64,000 bases of DNA from Hartmannibacter diazotrophicus (GCF_900231165.1 NZ_LT960614.1:2106550-2170549), one strand, 5' to 3'; shown: positions 7,183 through 14,733, counted from the first letter of the stretch. Program-made: numbers and translations. Notes: generated by a model from the letters alone, not told the origin.

Positions 7183-7467
7183 TCACATCATCGTTTGGGA
7201 TGCGAGGTTGAGGATGAAGTCAGCCTCTCTCGCTGCCACCAATGTGATCACAATCGGCCATCGCTGACCGCGATCGTCCACGAGCTCTTGACTATTCGCC
7301 TTGCAGGCGGAGCCAAGTCGACCCGAGGGTATGTCCGTCAGCGTGCCATGCCCATCGATGCAACCCGGGGCGAGCTCGCGAATCATCAGTGTGTAATTCG
7401 CGATCTCCTCGTCGGCGTTCCATTCCAGCCGGCCGACGCCGGAGAGCGTCCTCAAGTATTCCGTCAT
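7183..7467 (-). CDS. Small protein with GHGT motif, paralog A (cargo 1)
   Basis: 94-aa protein starting MTEYLRTLSGVGRL after a strong GGGAGA site. It is related to the gene at 7803-8090: both have EL-x2-G-x3-GHGT in the middle and QEL-x4-G-x-R-[WY]-PIV near the end. The pattern of short alternating hydrophobic segments suggests a small beta-barrel. Minus strand, upstream of the zinc-ribbon gene with 103 nt between them. Function unknown. Confidence 0.6.
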   Translation of the reverse strand: MTEYLRTLSGVGRLEWNADEEIANYTLMIRELAPGCIDGHGTLTDIPSGRLGSACKANSQELVDDRGQRWPIVITLVAAREADFILNLASQTMM

Positions 7468-7694
7468 ATCTCCCGGTCCCGGCTTTTGCCCTCGAGAGAC
7501 ACCCTCTGCCAAGTGGCCCCCAGCCTGTATCATTTTCTGCTTATACGCTCTTGGCAGTTTGCCGGATCGTGTCTGGCGGCAGTCCTTCGCACGACCCCTG
7601 ATGGTGGAAGCCGAATTCACTCGGTCAGAAATACCCCCTGTTTTCGTTGGGACATCCTCGCTGGCGTCAGGGACACGATGGACCTTGTGCGGCC

Positions 7695-7775
7695 GCGCGG
7701 CAATCAGAACGGGGAGGCCGGTTTATGACGCCCGTGAGGCCAAGGGCCGCCGGCAGCGTTGGCGCCAGTTCTGCG
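7695..7775 (+). pseudogene. Truncated 5' end of regulator gene, copy 2
   Basis: Second diverged copy of the regulator start (ATG at 7726, MTPVRPRAAGSVGA), preceded by the same NQN-GEAGL tail of the upstream short gene. It diverges after about 7775, where the second minus-strand cargo begins. Confidence 0.65.
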
Positions 7776-7802
7776 CACGAAGGCCTTTCAGCCGCTCTAT
7801 TC

Positions 7803-8090
7803 TCAAAACAGTTCCATGCCGGAAAAGAGGCATCGGAACTTGGCCGAGTGCCGCTCGACTTCATCCATGACGATGGGATAGCGCGCACCGTCGGGAAGGA
7901 TCAGTTCCTGCTCACCCGCCTCGAATGCCGCCTGCAAATCCTGCGGCCACAGACAGCCAATTGTTCCGTGGCCGTGAAGGCGTCCGTCGGGCAGTTCCGT
8001 CAAGGTCAAGATAACGTTGACGGATTTCTGTTCGCTGCCCCAAAACAGCAGGGCAGGTCCTTCGGTCGTTCTGCTCGCATTCCCATTCAT
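7803..8090 (-). CDS. Small protein with GHGT motif, paralog B (cargo 2)
   Basis: 95-aa protein (start MNGNASRTTEGPALLFWG) that aligns with paralog A over most of its length: ELPDGRLHGHGT against ELAPGCIDGHGT, and QELILPDGARYPIV against QELVDDRGQRWPIV. A TTG at 8096 is an alternative start with better spacing from GAGGGG. Two related antisense genes, each bracketed by copies of the same regulator start, suggest repeated acquisition of cargo at one site. Confidence 0.6.
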   Translation of the reverse strand: MNGNASRTTEGPALLFWGSEQKSVNVILTLTELPDGRLHGHGTIGCLWPQDLQAAFEAGEQELILPDGARYPIVMDEVERHSAKFRCLFSGMELF

Positions 8091-8096
8091 GTTCAA

Positions 8097-8464
8097 TGCA
8101 ACAGCCCCTCGCTGAAATACTTCAGACGGGTCATTCTCCGCCCTTGGGGCGATGCTGGCCGGCCCGTATCAAAGCCTGTCGTGCAAAATTCAATCTCGGA
8201 CCAACGTTTTTGGCCGCGTTGGTCTTCTATTTCTAAGAAGATTCTCAGTAAAGAAAAGTGCCGACGAGCCGGAAAACCCATAAAAAGTGCTGGAGCCTGC
8301 AAATTTTACGAAAATGAACACTGCTTCGTGAAAACATTGATCGCTTCTGTCTATCACGTTTCAAATTGGAAATATTCTTGGTTCCCGATTAAGTGGTATT
8401 ACGGAGTCGTCAATTCAGAAAATCAGCCTGAGAGCATTGCTTCGGGTTGTGCCAGCCGACTTGA
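8097..8464. other. AT-richer non-coding stretch before the regulator
   Basis: No gene is convincing on either strand. The 8210-8430 part is clearly AT-richer than its surroundings, which fits the upstream control region of the antisense cargo gene at 7803-8090 or foreign DNA brought in with it. No clear promoter pair was identified. Confidence 0.35.
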
Positions 8465-8516
8465 ATGGATGACGCCCACCTGGTTGCCGCAAAGCGGGAC
8501 CGCGGAGGCGCTCGCA

Positions 8517-8995
8517 TGACGCCGGTGAAGCCCCGGGCGGCCGGAAGCGCTCACGCTGCGATCGCAGCGCTGCTGGCCCAATGCGGCGGCGTGGAGCGCG
8601 CGGCGGACGTGGTCGGCCGGCGCCCCTCGACCGTCTATGGCTGGAGCGACCCGGACGCGCCGGGCGCGGCGAGCTTCCACCAGATCGCACTGCTGTCCGA
8701 GCTCGGCCCGTCCACCGCCTGCGCTGAATATCTCGCCATGCGGGCAGGGGGCCTGTTCCTGCCTTTGCCGGCGCCGGACGCCGCCGAGGAAGTGGCCGAC
8801 CTTTCGGCCGAAGCGGCGGAAGAGTTCGGCAAGGCCATGGCCGACCTGGTGCGCGCTGTCTCGCCGAGGGGTGAAGCGGGCGCGGCGATCTCACCGAAAG
8901 AAGCGGCGCAGATCCTCGCCGACCTCGATCCCCTCATGCGCACACTCGGCCACATCCGGGCCCGGGCGCTGGCAGCAGCGGAGGCGGGACGGTGA
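8517..8995 (+). CDS. Phage regulator with HTH (CII-like position)
   Basis: 159-aa protein with an N-terminal helix-turn-helix-like region (LLAQCGGVERAADVVGRRPSTVYGW) and an acidic, Ala-rich helical C-terminus. Its place after cro and before the replication genes is that of lambda CII or related activators; an activator role is inferred. The ATG at 8517 overlaps an upstream stop (ATGA). The gene's 5' end exists in two extra truncated copies upstream (6676, 7726). Confidence 0.65.
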
Positions 8996-9270
8996 GCAAC
9001 ATCCTCTCCTTCGATCCGCCGCTCGATGTCGATGCCTGCGCAAGGCGGCTGAACCGGGCCCGCCGGGCCCTGGCGAGCGCCGACACGACCGATAACGAGA
9101 TTGCGGTGCTGCAGGCCGAAAAGGCCGTGCTGCAAGCGCTGCTTTGCGAGAGCGAGGCGCGGCGGCGCCAACTCGTGCGCACGCTCAACAACGCCATGGT
9201 GCGCTTTGGCCCCGCGGTCGGCGATGCCCGGTCGTCCTCTCCTGCGGTTACCTCGGGTGAGGGTGAGTGA
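8992..9270 (+). CDS. Small coiled-coil phage protein
   Basis: 92-aa helical protein (ACARRLNRARRALASADTT then an Ala/Leu/Glu-rich coil). GTG start at 8992 overlaps the regulator's stop (GTGA), and its own stop overlaps the next ATG. It is therefore part of the rightward early operon. Family not recognised. Confidence 0.55.
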   Translation: MSNILSFDPPLDVDACARRLNRARRALASADTTDNEIAVLQAEKAVLQALLCESEARRRQLVRTLNNAMVRFGPAVGDARSSSPAVTSGEGE

Positions 9271-9539
9271 TGAAGTCTCGCCAGAAGCCCACCATCGACG
9301 ACCAGATCGCCGAGATGACGCAACTGATCGAGCGGCAGACGAACTTCCTCGCCGCACAGGTGGCGCGCGGACAGCTGCGGCAGGAGACGGCCGACTGGCG
9401 GCAGGACTGCTACGAGGCGGGGCTCTCGTCTTTGCGCTTCGTGCGCCGCTATGCCGACGACTTCCGCGACTTCATCGAACGGAAACAGGCCTTCGAGCGC
9501 GAGCGCGCGGCCGAACTGCGCGGGGAGGGTGGGGCGTGA
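9270..9539 (+). CDS. Small helical phage protein
   Basis: 89-aa charged protein (MKSRQKPTIDDQIAEMTQLIERQ) with a predicted long helix and an aromatic mid-part (LRFVRRYADDFRDFIERKQAF). ATG at 9270 overlaps the previous stop (TGATG) and its stop overlaps the GTG of the replication gene. Probably a replication accessory or regulatory factor by position only. Confidence 0.55.
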   Translation: MKSRQKPTIDDQIAEMTQLIERQTNFLAAQVARGQLRQETADWRQDCYEAGLSSLRFVRRYADDFRDFIERKQAFERERAAELRGEGGA

Positions 9540-10894
9540 GCACGATGCGCTTTTCCATCATCCCGGCATGGATCGTGACCGACGCACGGCTGAAAGGGCG
9601 CGACCTGCAAGTGCTCTGCGTCCTCGGCCGCCACATCGACCGATATGGCTGGTGCACGCGCAGCCAGGTAAAGCTCGCCGAGGAGCTTTCCTGCGCGCGC
9701 TCCACCGTGCAGGCCTCGCTGGACCGGCTGATGCGGATCGGCGTCGTGGAGCGGCGCGTCAACGAGACGATGGACGGGCGCGACTGCGCCCACGACTACC
9801 GCATCCTCTTCGACGCCGCGCCGGACCTTTCGATGGTGCCGGGCCCGGCCGACGACGAGCCCGAAACAGGTGGTCCGGAAGGCGCCGAGACCCCCCTGCC
9901 GACAGATCGGCACCCCTGCCGATATACCGGCACCCCTGCCGGCCCAGAGTCGGCACCCCCTGCCGGTCCTGGATCGGCACCCTATAAGAACGTACCCCTT
10001 AAAAACGAAATTGAGAGAGAGCGCGCGGGCGAGCCCCTGCCGAGATCGCCTGACACGGCAAACCCGCCGGAGGGGACCGCAGGCGGGTTGCCGCGACGAC
10101 CAGGCGACCGAGCCTCGCCGGAGGGAACCGCAGGCGGGTTGCCGCATCGACCCGGGAGCAGAACCTCGCCGGAGGGAGGCGCAAACGGATTGCCGCATCG
10201 ACCCGGCAACCGAACCTCGGCGGGGTTGACCCGAGCCTCGGCGGAGAGGACCGCAGCCGAGGCGGGCAACAACGAAGCCGACGAGGCCTTCGACGCGTTC
10301 TTCGCCAACTGGCCGACAGCCGCCGCCGACGACCGCGGTAAGGCCCGCAGGGCTTGGGATGGATTGACACCCGCAAAGCGCCGCGATGCGACTGAGCGGG
10401 CACAGGACTATCTCGCCTACCTCAAGCGGATCGGCCGGAAACACATCGTCTCGTCGGCGACCTATCTCGCCGAAATGCGCTGGACGCTGCTGGCCGACCA
10501 ACGACGAGCTACGGGATTCGACACCGTCGTCCTTGCGCCGTTTTCCAAGGATTGGTCGGCGGAATTCTGGCGCCAGAGCTTCGGCGATGGCGACGAGGCA
10601 ACGGCGCAGAATATGCTCTTCGAGGCGCGGGCCGGACGGGGCTGGACCGTTCTCGCGACCAAGGCGCCGACCGAGGCTGCGGTTGACGCGCTCGTTGCGG
10701 TGAAGATCGGCGGCGAAGGCTGGCAGGCCTGGAGGGCCTATTTCGCCCATCACTGCCGATTGCTGCCGAATCCGAGCCGCGTGCCGGTCGTCTATTTGCC
10801 CGCCGAGCATCCTCCGCCGATCGAGGCCTTAGGGCCTTCGCCGGAGCGGCGGCGAGAACTGGCGGACCAGCTGCGGAAGACGTTGAGGAGATGA
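9536..10894 (+). CDS. Phage replication initiator-like protein
   Basis: 452 aa. The N-terminus (residues 5-90) is a winged helix of the phage replication-protein type (ARLKGRDLQVLCVLGRHID ... RSQVKLAEELSCARSTVQASLDRL). A long Pro/Gly/Arg-rich linker (about 110-240) with amino-acid repeats follows, then a helical C-terminal region (about 245-450). The GTG at 9536 has GGGAGG 6 nt upstream; ATG at 9545 is the alternative. The linker DNA carries iteron-like palindromes at 9886-9985, resembling lambda gene O, where the origin lies inside the initiator gene. No separate helicase gene is seen, so host DnaB would have to be recruited. Confidence 0.7.
   Translation: MSTMRFSIIPAWIVTDARLKGRDLQVLCVLGRHIDRYGWCTRSQVKLAEELSCARSTVQASLDRLMRIGVVERRVNETMDGRDCAHDYRILFDAAPDLSMVPGPADDEPETGGPEGAETPLPTDRHPCRYTGTPAGPESAPPAGPGSAPYKNVPLKNEIERERAGEPLPRSPDTANPPEGTAGGLPRRPGDRASPEGTAGGLPHRPGSRTSPEGGANGLPHRPGNRTSAGLTRASAERTAAEAGNNEADEAFDAFFANWPTAAADDRGKARRAWDGLTPAKRRDATERAQDYLAYLKRIGRKHIVSSATYLAEMRWTLLADQRRATGFDTVVLAPFSKDWSAEFWRQSFGDGDEATAQNMLFEARAGRGWTVLATKAPTEAAVDALVAVKIGGEGWQAWRAYFAHHCRLLPNPSRVPVVYLPAEHPPPIEALGPSPERRRELADQLRKTLRR
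9886..9985. repeat. Iteron-like palindromic repeats, candidate phage origin
   Basis: The palindrome CGGCACCCCTGCCG occurs at 9908-9921 and 9928-9941, with a 15-bp variant at 9951-9965 and half copies at about 9890-9901 and 9975-9982. The spacing is 20-24 bp, or roughly two helical turns. An AT-richer stretch (CTATAAGAACG ... TTAAAAACGAAATTG) follows at 9982-10013. This layout of iterons beside an AT-rich tract inside an initiator gene is typical of lambdoid origins. Confidence 0.5.
10062..10231 (+). repeat. Tandem repeats of about 51 bp in the linker of the replication gene
   Basis: Three imperfect copies of a 17-residue unit (PEGTAGGLPRRPGDRAS and variants) encode the Pro/Gly linker. At the DNA level the shared core is GCCGGAGGGAACCGCAGGCG and related forms. 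They may simply lengthen a flexible linker or add protein-binding sites near the candidate origin. Confidence 0.6.
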
Positions 10895-11562
10895 GGATGG
10901 CGCGCGGGCGAAAACGAAAAATGGTGGAACGGTTTCCGTGCGGCAAGGTGCGGGGACCGAGCGAGGTGGACCTGCGCAGGATGGCAGCCGAGGAGGAGCG
11001 GCGGACGCGGTCCGTCGCACTCAGCCAGCATCACCGGAACTGGCTGCCGGAGCATCTTCGTGCCGACCAGCGGGCCGGGACGCTGATCGGTTGCCTGATG
11101 CTCGGCGGCGTGATCGGCGAGGGCGAGTATCTGGCGGCTGAGCGCTATCGCCGCGTCAAGAACGACTTCCTCGGGCTGCTGGCGTCCCCCGTGCTGCCGA
11201 CGACCTGGGACGGCGAGGTGCGGATGGAGGCCGAGACGCCGGAAAGCGACGAAGAACGGCGCGAGCGGGTACTGCGCCACTACGACGAGGCGATGGCCGA
11301 GCTCGCAATCGACGCGGTGCGGGACCTTGGCCTGCCGGTGCGCAACGTGACCGGGCCGTGGGTGTCGGCGAAGCTGGACGACCTGGTCTTCCGCGACCGC
11401 ATGCCGGCCGAGGCCTATTGGCCGATCTGTCGCGAGGCGCTGCGACGGCTGGCGCAGCTGTGGAAAACGGATGGTTGCGAGGGGCCGAAAACAAGGTCCG
11501 AGGCCCGAAAGCCGCCTCAGAGACCGCGCGAGGAACGGGAAGCCATCATTTTGCATCGCTGA
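10891..11562 (+). CDS. Phage protein of unknown function ending the replication operon
   Basis: 223-aa charged protein; ATG overlaps the replication protein's stop (ATGA). It starts with a basic stretch (MARGRKRKMVERFPCGKVRG) and contains a conserved-looking middle (LIGCLMLGGVIGEGEYLAAERYRR). No family is recognised. It is the last gene before a strong terminator at 11637-11668, so it closes the rightward early operon. Confidence 0.6.
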   Translation: MRMARGRKRKMVERFPCGKVRGPSEVDLRRMAAEEERRTRSVALSQHHRNWLPEHLRADQRAGTLIGCLMLGGVIGEGEYLAAERYRRVKNDFLGLLASPVLPTTWDGEVRMEAETPESDEERRERVLRHYDEAMAELAIDAVRDLGLPVRNVTGPWVSAKLDDLVFRDRMPAEAYWPICREALRRLAQLWKTDGCEGPKTRSEARKPPQRPREEREAIILHR

Positions 11563-11734
11563 TGGGTTGACGCGGCTGAGGTGCTGTGACTAGTTTTCCG
11601 AAATTCATGATGCCTGTTTTGGGTGTCTAGAATTCGAAAAGCTCCGCAGTCCCCCTGCGGGGCTTTTTACATTTCGGAGGTGCGGAAGCTGAAGCGGGCA
11701 TGGGCTGACCGCCGCGATGAGATGCGCTTGGAGA
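11563..11734 (+). pseudogene. Truncated duplicate of the region before and into the gpZ-like gene
   Basis: About 172 bp that align with 13141-13312: TGGGTTGACGC, the long identical stretch GTGCTGTGACTAGTTTTCCG and beyond, a terminator hairpin, a GGAGG site and the first codons of the gpZ-like gene. Here the start codon ATG has become AAG (11686-11688), so this copy is dead. Similarity stops near 11734 and the cargo region begins. Confidence 0.8.
11637..11668 (+). terminator. Rho-independent terminator of the early operon
   Basis: AAAAGCTCCGCAG / CTGCGGGGCTTTTT hairpin with 5-nt loop followed by a T run. It ends the replication operon and is duplicated at 13214-13247. Confidence 0.85.
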
Positions 11735-11814
11735 CGAGCTGTGCCTGCCGGGCGCGGCCGTGAAAAATTGGCTCCCGCGAATCCGCCACTGCCGCGTCTG
11801 AATCTGCCATCCTA
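11735..11814. other. Cargo remnant left of the IS
   Basis: Eighty bp between the dead repeat copy and the IS. Before IS insertion this would have lain just downstream of the minus-strand membrane-protein gene. No feature seen. Confidence 0.3.
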
Positions 11815-11861
11815 GGCTCAGGACCCATTAATTTGCATTGATGCGTGATATGTGATTCAGG

Positions 11862-12248
11862 GTGGCAAAGGAGTTTGCCATGCCTGATTTGTTTCTGCTC
11901 TCGCCTTCCCAGATGTCGAAGATCGAGCCATTCTTTCCGAAGTCGCACGGGGTGCCTCGTGTGGATGATCGCCGGATTGTGTCGGGCATCATCTATGTGC
12001 TGAAGCATGGCCTCCAATGGAAAGATGCCCCAAAGGGGTATGGCCCTCACAAGACGCTCTACAACCGCTTTCGCCGCTGGACCGAATTGGGCGTGTTCGA
12101 TAGGATTTTCAGTCACTTGGCAGCGAGTGGCGGCGCTCCGGACACGCTGATGATCGACGCGACGCATCTGAAGGCTCACCGGACAGCGTCAAGCCTTTTA
12201 AAAGGGGGCTTCTTCCCCGCCACATTGGCCGCACAAAGGGTGGACTGA
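11862..12248 (+). CDS. IS transposase, first frame (OrfA)
   Basis: 128-aa N-terminal part of an IS5-type DDE transposase, including the DUF4096-like region (IEPFFPKSHGVPRVDDRRIVSGIIYVLKHGLQW) and the first catalytic Asp in MIDATHLKAH. Near the end a T TTA AAA heptamer (12197-12203) followed by GGGGG allows -1 slippage into the second frame. The gene probably starts at the ATG at 11862 or 11880. Confidence 0.88.
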   Translation: MAKEFAMPDLFLLSPSQMSKIEPFFPKSHGVPRVDDRRIVSGIIYVLKHGLQWKDAPKGYGPHKTLYNRFRRWTELGVFDRIFSHLAASGGAPDTLMIDATHLKAHRTASSLLKGGFFPATLAAQRVD

Positions 12249-12643
12249 ACACCAAACTGCATGCTGTGTGCGATGGCGAAGGCCGACCGCTCGCGATGTG
12301 CCTGACGGCGGGACAGGTTTCTGATCACGTCGGGGCCAAGATCCTCTATCCGGTCCTGCCTGAGGGCGGCAGTGCGACAATGATTGCCGACAAGGGATAC
12401 GATTCCGACGAGTATCGCGCCGCGCTCCAAGCCAAAGGCATCGCGTCCTGCATACCGCCGCGCAAGGGCCGAAAGGCACCTGCCGAATTCTGCAAAACCC
12501 AATACAAACAACGCCATAAGATCGAGAACATGTTCGGGCGCCTGAAAGACTGGCGGCGCATTGCTACCCGTTACGACCGCCGCGCTGACGTCTTCATGGC
12601 AGCAATTACAATCGCAGCCATCGTCACTTGGTGGATTCAATGA
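12203..12643 (+). CDS. IS transposase, second frame (OrfB, by -1 frameshift)
   Basis: C-terminal catalytic half of the transposase, read in the -1 frame after the slip at 12197-12203. It contains the second catalytic Asp (IADKGYDSDEYRAAL) and the Glu with its downstream K/R (HKIENMFGRLKDWRRIATRYDR). No strong independent start is needed because the product is made as a fusion with OrfA. Length and motif spacing are normal for the IS427 group. Confidence 0.88.
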   Translation, partial: RGLLPRHIGRTKGGLNTKLHAVCDGEGRPLAMCLTAGQVSDHVGAKILYPVLPEGGSATMIADKGYDSDEYRAALQAKGIASCIPPRKGRKAPAEFCKTQYKQRHKIENMFGRLKDWRRIATRYDRRADVFMAAITIAAIVTWWIQ

Positions 12644-12652
12644 GTCCTGAGC

Positions 12653-12958
12653 CTAGACGCGGGAAAATACGCCTTTGATGCCGCGAAAACGTAATAAGAT
12701 CGACGTGATGACAACAGCGGGCGCAGCAAGCAGTACTGCTTGGTACCAAGGCCATCCCCAAGCAACATAGGCCCCGTAAAACACCACTGGAGCGGCGAAA
12801 ATACTTAATCCGAACAGGTAGAAAATGGCGAACGCGACCGTGGCCATCGAAATGCTCAAGCCAAACCAGAGCTCCATGCCGTCATGGAAGGCTGTCCATT
12901 GAAGGGCAGCGGCAAACAAAATAAACAGCCAGAAAGCAAGTAGCCCTAAGAGGCTCAT
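12653..12958 (-). CDS. Four-helix small membrane protein (prophage cargo)
   Basis: 101-aa protein (start MSLLGLLAFWLFILFAAALQW) with about four hydrophobic segments and a short basic end. The ATG at 12958 follows AAAGGCGGA. It runs against the phage operons and is bracketed by the duplicated gpZ 5' regions, so it is probably cargo with its own promoter. The IS inserted exactly at its TAG stop, and the inserted sequence restores a TAG, so the protein is intact. A superinfection or envelope role is possible; no family recognised. Confidence 0.7.
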   Translation of the reverse strand: MSLLGLLAFWLFILFAAALQWTAFHDGMELWFGLSISMATVAFAIFYLFGLSIFAAPVVFYGAYVAWGWPWYQAVLLAAPAVVITSILLRFRGIKGVFSRV

Positions 12959-13140
12959 CGTTCCGCCTTTCTCTTTGCCGAAAAATTGAGGGTAATTCCT
13001 GCAATATTTACGATCGAATTGAAACCAGATTTTGGCGAGAAGCACCGGCCGAACGTCTGAATTTTCGAAGTTAATCGATCAACGGTAGTGAGCATCTAGT
13101 GCGGGCTGCGCTGAGCATGACCGTCATCGCAGCTCAATGT

Positions 13141-13312
13141 TGGGTTGACGCAATGCCGGTGCTGTGACTAGTTTTCCGAAATTCATGATGCCTGATTTGG
13201 GTGTCGAGACATCAAAAAGCCCCGCAGCGCTCTCTGCGGGGCTTTTTGCGTTCTGGAGGCGCGGATGCTGAAGCTGGCATGGGCGGACCGCCGCGATGTG
13301 ATGCGCTTCGAG
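13141..13312 (+). repeat. Intact copy of the duplicated 5' region of the gpZ-like gene
   Basis: Direct-repeat partner of 11563-11734. Here the GGAGG site and ATG at 13265 are intact and the gene continues. The pair brackets about 1.4 kb of cargo plus IS. Confidence 0.8.
13214..13247. terminator. Bidirectional terminator before the gpZ-like gene
   Basis: AAAAAGCCCCGCAG / CTGCGGGGCTTTTT perfect hairpin with a 6-nt loop, A-run on one side and T-run on the other, so it can stop transcripts from both directions. Confidence 0.85.
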
Positions 13313-13837
13313 AAGGGCCTTCGCACGATGGGCTCGGCGGCGATGGGCAAGGTCGAGGCGCGGGCGGTCAACCACGTTGGCCTGAAGGCCCGCACGCAGG
13401 TTCGCCGGGCTCTGACGAAACAGACCGGGCTGAAGCGCAAGACCATCGTCAAGGCGGTGAAGGACTATCGCGGCTCGGCGGCCAATCCGAAATTCTCGCT
13501 GACGTCGCGCGGCGGCGATATCGCCCTGCGCTTCTTCGGCCCTCGCGAGACCCGGGCGGGTGTTTCCGCCACGCCGTTCGGCGGGCGAAAGGTCTTTCGT
13601 GGGACGTTCCTGCGCGGCGGGCGCTTCCCGAGCCGCGTTGATCTAAAGATGGGCGGCACGGTCTTCGAGCGGGCCGGCGCACATCGCCTGCCAATCGAAA
13701 AGGTGAAGTCAGGCGTCTTCATTCCGACCGAGATGGTGCAGGGCGAGACGAGGCGGGCCTTCGACACGACGGTCGCTCGCGATCTGCCGAACCGGCTGCT
13801 GTATGACCTCAAGCGCATGGCGCCGGGCCTGTTCTGA
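13265..13837 (+). CDS. Minor tail protein Z-like (gpZ) protein
   Basis: 190-aa protein resembling prophage minor tail protein Z/tail-completion proteins: an N-terminal helical region (HVGLKARTQVRRALTKQTGLKRKTI) followed by beta-rich segments (ATPFGGRKVFRGTFLRGGRF). gpZ-type proteins help join tails to heads or complete the tail. It has a good GGAGG site. Its position upstream of the terminase genes, apart from the other tail genes, is unusual. Confidence 0.65.
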   Translation: MLKLAWADRRDVMRFEKGLRTMGSAAMGKVEARAVNHVGLKARTQVRRALTKQTGLKRKTIVKAVKDYRGSAANPKFSLTSRGGDIALRFFGPRETRAGVSATPFGGRKVFRGTFLRGGRFPSRVDLKMGGTVFERAGAHRLPIEKVKSGVFIPTEMVQGETRRAFDTTVARDLPNRLLYDLKRMAPGLF

Positions 13838-14076
13838 GCAATCGCCGCGCTGTTGTTGTGTTGTAAGCCGGGTTTCGTGGGCAGGCCCCACCCCCGGGTT
13901 TAGGGACCGTATCCCCATCCGGACCGCCCGCGGGCGGGAAGACCCCGAAATCTCGCCAGTCTGAGAGTAAAAGAAAAGCCTAAAGCCGGTAAAGCTGGCT
14001 AAAACCAAGGGGATAAAGGCTCAATCTCGGTAAAGCTTCCGCTTGCCCCTGGCGGTGCCGCCGGAATGGATCGCCG
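13838..14076. other. Intergenic region before terminase; candidate cos site
   Basis: No gene. It contains a perfect 14-bp palindrome CCGCCCGCGGGCGG (13924-13937) and a 10-bp direct repeat CGGTAAAGCT at 13987-13996 and 14028-14037, with related TAAAG motifs between. Lambda-type phages place the nicking site and terminase-binding repeats just before the small terminase gene, so this is a reasonable cos candidate. Confidence 0.4.
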
Positions 14077-14733
14077 ATGACGCTGCAACTCGTGACCAAG
14101 GGACAGTTCGCCGCGATGATCAACGTCTCGGCCGGGCGCGTCTCGCAGATGATTGCCGCCGGCCAGATCAGCCAGGCGGCGCTTGTCGGGGCAGGGCAGC
14201 GGGCCAAGATCAACGTCGAGCAGGCCAAGACCGACCTTCGGATGGCGCTCGATGTCGGCCAGCGGATGGGAAACGGGATCAACACCCGCCTGGACGACGG
14301 CGATGGCGCTGCGGATTCGGTCGAGGCCCCGGCGCCTGGCGCTCAACGGCAGGACGCGGCGCCGGCTCGCGAAAGCGGCATCGACTACCAGATCAAGCAG
14401 GAGAAGCTTGAGCAGGTCCGGCGCGCGAACCGCAACGCGGCGATCGCCGAGGCGCGCGAGCGCGGCCAGCTCGTCGAGACGGCCGCGGCGAAGGCCGAGA
14501 TGGTCAAGGTTGCCAGCAGCATGCTTCAGGTCTTCGAAGGCGCGCTCGCCGACTTTGCCGGCGCCGTCTCGGCTCAGTTCGAGGTGCCGCAGCGCGACGT
14601 GCTCCACCTGATGCGCCGGGAAATGAAGAAGGTCCGCGCGGCGGCCTCGCGCCAGATGGCGGCGCTGGGCGAACAGGAGACGGAGACCGTGCAGACGACG
14701 GTCGATGCCGACGAACTGGACACGGTGAACTGA
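14077..14733 (+). CDS. Terminase small subunit (Nu1-like)
   Basis: 218-aa DNA-packaging protein. The N-terminus is a helix-turn-helix suited to binding cos (VTKGQFAAMINVSAGRVSQMIAAGQI), followed by an acidic linker and a long helical C-terminus that would contact the large subunit. It lies immediately before the GpA-type large terminase (4-bp gap). Size and order match the Nu1-A pair of lambda-like phages. Confidence 0.85.
   Translation: MTLQLVTKGQFAAMINVSAGRVSQMIAAGQISQAALVGAGQRAKINVEQAKTDLRMALDVGQRMGNGINTRLDDGDGAADSVEAPAPGAQRQDAAPARESGIDYQIKQEKLEQVRRANRNAAIAEARERGQLVETAAAKAEMVKVASSMLQVFEGALADFAGAVSAQFEVPQRDVLHLMRREMKKVRAAASRQMAALGEQETETVQTTVDADELDTVN

Larger units (their letters stand above)
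11815..12653 (+). mobile_element. IS5-family (IS427-like) insertion sequence
   Basis: 839-bp element bounded by inverted repeats beginning GGCTCAGGACCCATTAA at the left and GGCTCAGGACTCATTGA at the right (reverse complement). A TA dinucleotide flanks both ends (11813-11814 and 12654-12655), consistent with a 2-bp target duplication. It carries a two-frame DDE transposase. It sits in the cargo region of the prophage and looks intact. Confidence 0.9.

Noticed and set aside
6640-7728. Plus-strand open frame of 362 codons between cro and the second regulator copy
   Set aside because: It runs antisense through two better-supported minus-strand genes; only its last codons match a real gene tail.
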